From contig NZ_LT860097.1 in assembly GCF_900184995.1 (NCBI RefSeq), positions 235,214 to 299,213 of the forward strand: DNA of 64,000 bases, written 5' to 3'. Shown piece after piece: positions 60,578 through 64,000 of the stretch. The notes beneath the pieces were generated by a model. It did not search any database, was not told where the DNA came from, and saw only the letters and a program-made list of their open reading frames with translations. Positions within the stretch are counted from its first letter, which is position 1; each line of letters starts with the position of its first letter. Source of the stretch: Konateibacter massiliensis. Its GTDB lineage: Bacteria; Bacillota; Clostridia; Lachnospirales; Lachnospiraceae. The position numbers and the translations under genes are program-made.

Positions 60578-61579
60578 ATGGAAAAAAAATTTGATATAAA
60601 AAAACTAACCAGCTCGCGTGAAGCAAGTTTGGCAGCGGTACTACTTGTATTATGTGCATTCATTGCATTTCGAAACAGTATTTTTATCACTCCTAAAAAT
60701 TTAAACAACATGTTTGTCAACTATGCAATCTATATGATTTTGGCATTGGGTATGATGTGCGTGCTTGTAATCGGTGAAATCGATATTTCCATAGGTTCCA
60801 CCATTGCATTTTCAGGAATGGCAGCAGCATTAGTTCTTCGAGATCATCAGGGAACACCTACTTTAGTAGCATTTTTGATTGCAATTGCGGTAGGAACAGC
60901 GTGGGGCATCGTAATCGGACTCGTCATAGCAAAGGGAAGGGTTATATCCATCATAGCGACCTTGGGATTTATGAATATACTAAGGGGACTTACCTATCTG
61001 CTGGCAGATAACCAATGGGTAGCTGCTTATCAGGTAACGAATAGTTTTAAGGCGTTTGCAACAGGAAAATATTTAACCTTCGGATTGATTAACAATATGA
61101 TTTTTGTCGCAATTATCTGCTATATTGTTTTCTTCTACTTTTTGAAATTTACAAGAACAGGAAGAAAAATTTATGCGGTAGGTTCAAACGCAGAGGCAGC
61201 AGCAGTAAGCGGTATCGACATTGACAGAATAAGAATTATGGTATATGGAATTATGGGTATGCTCTGTGGGCTTTCCGGAGCACTGTGGGTATCCTTATAT
61301 GCTTCCGCACAGGGCGATATGGCTTCCGGAATTGAGATGGATATTATTGCAGCTTGTGTAATCGGCGGTGTCAGCCTGACAGGCGGACGAGGAAGTGTGG
61401 TAGGCGTATTGCTTGGAGCACTTGTCATCGCAGTACTAGGAAACGGACTTCCGTTAATCGGTGTATCCCAGTTCTGGCTGGACGCAATCAAAGGTCTTAT
61501 CATCATTGTAGCAGTAATTTTAAATGTGGTATTACAACGCTCAATGGATAAAAATAATCTCAAGAGGAGGGAAATCTAA
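60578..61579 (+). CDS. sugar ABC transporter permease 1 (CUT2 class)
   Basis: A 333-residue permease with about ten helices of the BPD_transp_2 family. The GEIDISIGSTIAFSGM motif near 70 and the GRKIYAVGSNAEAAAVSGI loop near 205 are typical. CVIGGVSLTGGRGSVVGVLLGAL follows near 260. I use the ATG at 60578, after AGGTGAAGGA; a GTG at 60566 is in frame. It is 21 bases after the ATPase gene and two bases before the next permease. It is more similar in layout to LsrC/RhaP-like permeases than to RbsC, but this is by pattern only. Confidence 0.92.
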   Translation: MEKKFDIKKLTSSREASLAAVLLVLCAFIAFRNSIFITPKNLNNMFVNYAIYMILALGMMCVLVIGEIDISIGSTIAFSGMAAALVLRDHQGTPTLVAFLIAIAVGTAWGIVIGLVIAKGRVISIIATLGFMNILRGLTYLLADNQWVAAYQVTNSFKAFATGKYLTFGLINNMIFVAIICYIVFFYFLKFTRTGRKIYAVGSNAEAAAVSGIDIDRIRIMVYGIMGMLCGLSGALWVSLYASAQGDMASGIEMDIIAACVIGGVSLTGGRGSVVGVLLGALVIAVLGNGLPLIGVSQFWLDAIKGLIIIVAVILNVVLQRSMDKNNLKRREI

Positions 61580-61581
61580 TC

Positions 61582-62613
61582 ATGGCAAAGCAAAAAAGAG
61601 TTATCATAGCAGAACAAGAGTTTTCATGGAAGAAGTTTTTCCTCAAATGGGAATGGTTTTTATTACTGATTTTTATCGGTGTAAACATTTTAAATATTTA
61701 TGTATCTCCTCTGGATAAAACGACAGGAATGCCGATTTATATGAGTATGTCAGGATTGTTTAACGCAACATTATCCTTCCTTGACAAAGCATTTATCGCT
61801 TTGCCGATGGCATACATTTTGGTACTCGGCGACATTGATATCTCTGTTGGCTCTATCGTGGCATTGTCTGCGGTTGTGATGGCAGAGTGCTATAACAAGC
61901 TTGGACTTCCGATGGGTATCTGTGTTATCATTGGACTTTTGATAGGAACACTTTGCGGATTTATCAACGGAATTATTTTAACAAAATTTACGGAGCTTGC
62001 CCCGATGATTGTAACCTTGGGAACGCAAATACTATTTCGAGGAATTGCGACCATCATATTGAAAGATCAGGCATCACAGGGTCTTACAAGTGTAGACTGG
62101 TTCAGCCAGCTTTACTGGGGAAAATTAGGACCGGTACCGTATATTTTCATCATCTTTGTCATCTGCGCTCTGGCGTTTGGCTTTGTACTCCATAAGACCA
62201 CCTTTGGAAGAAGACTGTATGCAATCGGAAGCAACCGTGTGGCGGCAGAATATGCAGGTATTCAAGTTCAAAAAATCAGATGTATCGTATTTACCATCAC
62301 AGGAACATTTTCAGCGGTAACTGCTGTTTTCCTAGCTTCCTGTATGGGTAGTGCCAGACCGAACATTGCAACGGGCTATGAGCTGGACGCAATTTCTATG
62401 GTAGTACTCGGCGGTATTTCCACTGCCGGAGGAAAAGGAAATCTAATAGGAGCTGTAATCGCAATCTTTATTGTCGGCTTCTTAAGATATGGACTTGGAT
62501 TGATTAATGTTTCATCGCAGGTAATGCTTGTTATCATAGGTGGATTATTAATCTGTGCGGTAATGCTGCCAAATCTGAATTTAAAAGGTTTGATTAAAAA
62601 GAAAACTGCATAA
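61582..62613 (+). CDS. sugar ABC transporter permease 2 (CUT2 class)
   Basis: A 343-residue second permease of the same family, with VLGDIDISVGSIVALSAV near 92, GRRLYAIGSNRVAAEYAGI near 210 and MVVLGGISTAGGKGNLIGAV near 275. Its cytoplasmic N-terminus of about 28 residues (VIIAEQEFSWKKFFLKWEW) precedes TM1. A GGAGGG site precedes the ATG. It is paired with permease 1, so the channel is probably a heterodimer, as in Lsr and Rha systems. Confidence 0.92.
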   Translation: MAKQKRVIIAEQEFSWKKFFLKWEWFLLLIFIGVNILNIYVSPLDKTTGMPIYMSMSGLFNATLSFLDKAFIALPMAYILVLGDIDISVGSIVALSAVVMAECYNKLGLPMGICVIIGLLIGTLCGFINGIILTKFTELAPMIVTLGTQILFRGIATIILKDQASQGLTSVDWFSQLYWGKLGPVPYIFIIFVICALAFGFVLHKTTFGRRLYAIGSNRVAAEYAGIQVQKIRCIVFTITGTFSAVTAVFLASCMGSARPNIATGYELDAISMVVLGGISTAGGKGNLIGAVIAIFIVGFLRYGLGLINVSSQVMLVIIGGLLICAVMLPNLNLKGLIKKKTA

Positions 62614-62710
62614 TATCGTGGGGTATTTGCAGATACTAATGATACCAACAGCAAAGCTGTTTGTATAGAACCAGTTAACTGGAAAAACAATTCTTAGGGA
62701 GGAAAAAAGA

Positions 62711-63838
62711 ATGAAGAAAAAATTAGTTAGCGTATTACTATGTGCAGCAATGGTTTCAACATTGTTAGCAGGCTGCGGAAGCTCCTCTTCCGGCACAAAA
62801 ACAACAGAGCCTAGTACAAGTACAGAAACAAAGGATACTGCCGCTACGGAGGAGAAAACGGAGTCGACAGATACAGCAACTGACACAGCAACAGGCGGTG
62901 GCAGCTATGCAATCATCGTAAAGAGTGCAGGAAATCCTTACAATCAGAAAGAAATTGAAGGGTTCCGTGAAGTAATTGAAGCGCAGGGCGGAAGTTGTGT
63001 TGTAAAAGAGCCAAGTGCTGCTACGGCAGAAGCTCAGATTGCTATGATTAATGAGTTGGTTGCACAGCAGGTAGACGCTATTGCAATTGCAGGAAATGAT
63101 GTAGATGCATTACAGCCGGCATTGACAGCAGCTAAAAATGCAGGAATTAAAATATCCTCACTCGATTCATCTGTTAACGCAGACAGCCGTTTAGTACATG
63201 TAAATCAGGCTGGTACACAGATTATCGGTCAGACCCTGATGGACGCTATCTTAGATATCAGCGGTGGAAGCGGACAGTTTGCTATCCTTTCTGCTACAAG
63301 CCAGGCAACAAACCAGAACGCTTGGATTGATGCAATGAAAACTGTTATGCAGGACAGCAAATATGCAAGTCTTGAATTAGTTGACATCGTATATGGTGAT
63401 GATGAGTATCAGAAATCCGTTGACCAGACACAGGCATTATTATCTCAGTATCCAGACTTAAAGGTTATCTGTGCTCCTACAACAGTAGGTATCATGGCAG
63501 CTGCTAAAGTTCTTCAGGATCAGGGCGTTGCAGACAAGGTTAAATTAACAGGTCTTGGACTTCCTTCAGAGATGGCAGATTACATCGGCGATGACGACGC
63601 ACATTCTTGCCCTTACATGTATCTGTGGAATCCGATTGATATCGGAAGATTATCTGCTTACACCTCTATCGCATTAGTAAACGGTGATATCACAGGAGCA
63701 TCAGGTGAGAAATTTACCGCTGGCGACATGGGCGAATATGAAATCGTTGCAGCAGCAGACAACGGAACAGAAATTATCCTTGGACCTCCATTCAAATTTG
63801 AGCCTTCTAACATTGAAGAGTGGAAAGAAGTTTACTAA
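62711..63838 (+). CDS. sugar-binding lipoprotein of the ABC importer
   Basis: A 375-residue solute-binding lipoprotein. The signal peptide has the lipobox LLAGC with Cys22 as lipid site. A Ser/Thr/Glu linker (about 23-62) is followed by a periplasmic-binding-protein-like domain of the LacI/RbsB fold (YAIIVKSAGNPYNQKEIEGF, then IAGNDVDALQPALTAAKNAG and VHVNQAGTQIIGQTL). The family includes rhamnose- and AI-2-binding proteins. The gap before it (98 bases) holds the palindrome CCAGTTAACTGG and an AACAGC/GCTGTT stem, which may give the binding protein its own transcript stability. GGGAGG precedes the ATG. Confidence 0.9.
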   Translation: MKKKLVSVLLCAAMVSTLLAGCGSSSSGTKTTEPSTSTETKDTAATEEKTESTDTATDTATGGGSYAIIVKSAGNPYNQKEIEGFREVIEAQGGSCVVKEPSAATAEAQIAMINELVAQQVDAIAIAGNDVDALQPALTAAKNAGIKISSLDSSVNADSRLVHVNQAGTQIIGQTLMDAILDISGGSGQFAILSATSQATNQNAWIDAMKTVMQDSKYASLELVDIVYGDDEYQKSVDQTQALLSQYPDLKVICAPTTVGIMAAAKVLQDQGVADKVKLTGLGLPSEMADYIGDDDAHSCPYMYLWNPIDIGRLSAYTSIALVNGDITGASGEKFTAGDMGEYEIVAAADNGTEIILGPPFKFEPSNIEEWKEVY

Positions 63839-63858
63839 AATTACAATTATAATAAAAA

Positions 63859-63889
63859 GAAAGCTTCCTGCCAGTGGCGGGGAGCTTTC
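63859..63889 (+). terminator. hairpin after the binding-protein gene
   Basis: GAAAGCTTCCTGCC / GGCGGGGAGCTTTC, 14-base arms with two wobble pairs and a 3-base loop. There is no T-run, so it more likely stabilises mRNA or weakens readthrough into genes beyond the window. The last 110 bases contain no supported gene. Confidence 0.55.
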
Positions 63890-64000
63890 CACATAAATAG
63901 GATTGAAAATTAAAATAATTTGGTTTATACTAAAATAGGATTTTGGTGTTAAAAACAGATACCAAAAAGCTGAAAGGCAATCCGAAAAATATCCTAGGGA

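Overview
The window looks like a piece of a low-GC, spore-forming, anaerobic Clostridia chromosome, most likely Lachnospiraceae; the genus cannot be fixed from sequence alone. Supporting signs are the gpr-spoIIP-lepA-hemW order, a two-gene [FeFe]-hydrogenase locus, a yicC-remA-gmk-rpoZ cluster, a YesMN-type two-component system and tRNA genes without encoded CCA.

Layout. 1-8.9 kb: purine synthesis (purC-purF-purB, then purA) with a chemotaxis receptor and a LysR regulator in between. 8.9-12 kb: structured repeats, an unknown gene, a small membrane protein and an ABC-F ATPase. 12.2-16.7 kb: yicC-remA-gmk-rpoZ, a second chemotaxis receptor and rpsT behind a structured leader. 17.2-20.9 kb: a GltD-like flavoprotein and an [FeFe]-hydrogenase. 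21-26.6 kb: gpr, spoIIP, lepA, hemW. 26.7-30.4 kb: the fructose operon fruR-fruK-fruA with a visible operator. 30.5-33.0 kb: tRNA-Asn, an AI-2E-family membrane protein and a tandem-repeat protein.

33.1-51.9 kb is an integrated element at a tRNA-Leu(AAG)/tRNA-Leu(CAG) pair. It is bounded by two identical 233-bp direct repeats, 18,519 bp apart. The repeats start at the anticodon arm of the first tRNA and include the whole second tRNA gene. The element has a tyrosine integrase, an AEP/CHC2 primase, small and large terminase, portal, a head-tail connector, scaffold, an N4-gp56-type major capsid protein, a holin-like peptide, HTH and ribbon-helix-helix regulators, a DHH-like protein and a decaying family of zinc-ribbon proteins. 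No tail, baseplate, protease or endolysin gene is visible. This content fits a capsid-forming phage satellite (cf-PICI-like) better than a whole prophage, although a deleted prophage is not excluded. Its intergenic regions are long and unusually rich in perfect inverted repeats. If the element circularises at the repeats, the head genes split between its two ends become adjacent.

51.9-64 kb returns to the host: a homocysteine methyltransferase/methylene-THF reductase fusion, a Crp-type regulator divergent from two paired YdcZ-type membrane proteins, a YesMN-like histidine kinase and AraC response regulator, and, divergently, a sugar (rhamnose/AI-2-like) ABC importer with one ATPase, two permeases and a lipoprotein.
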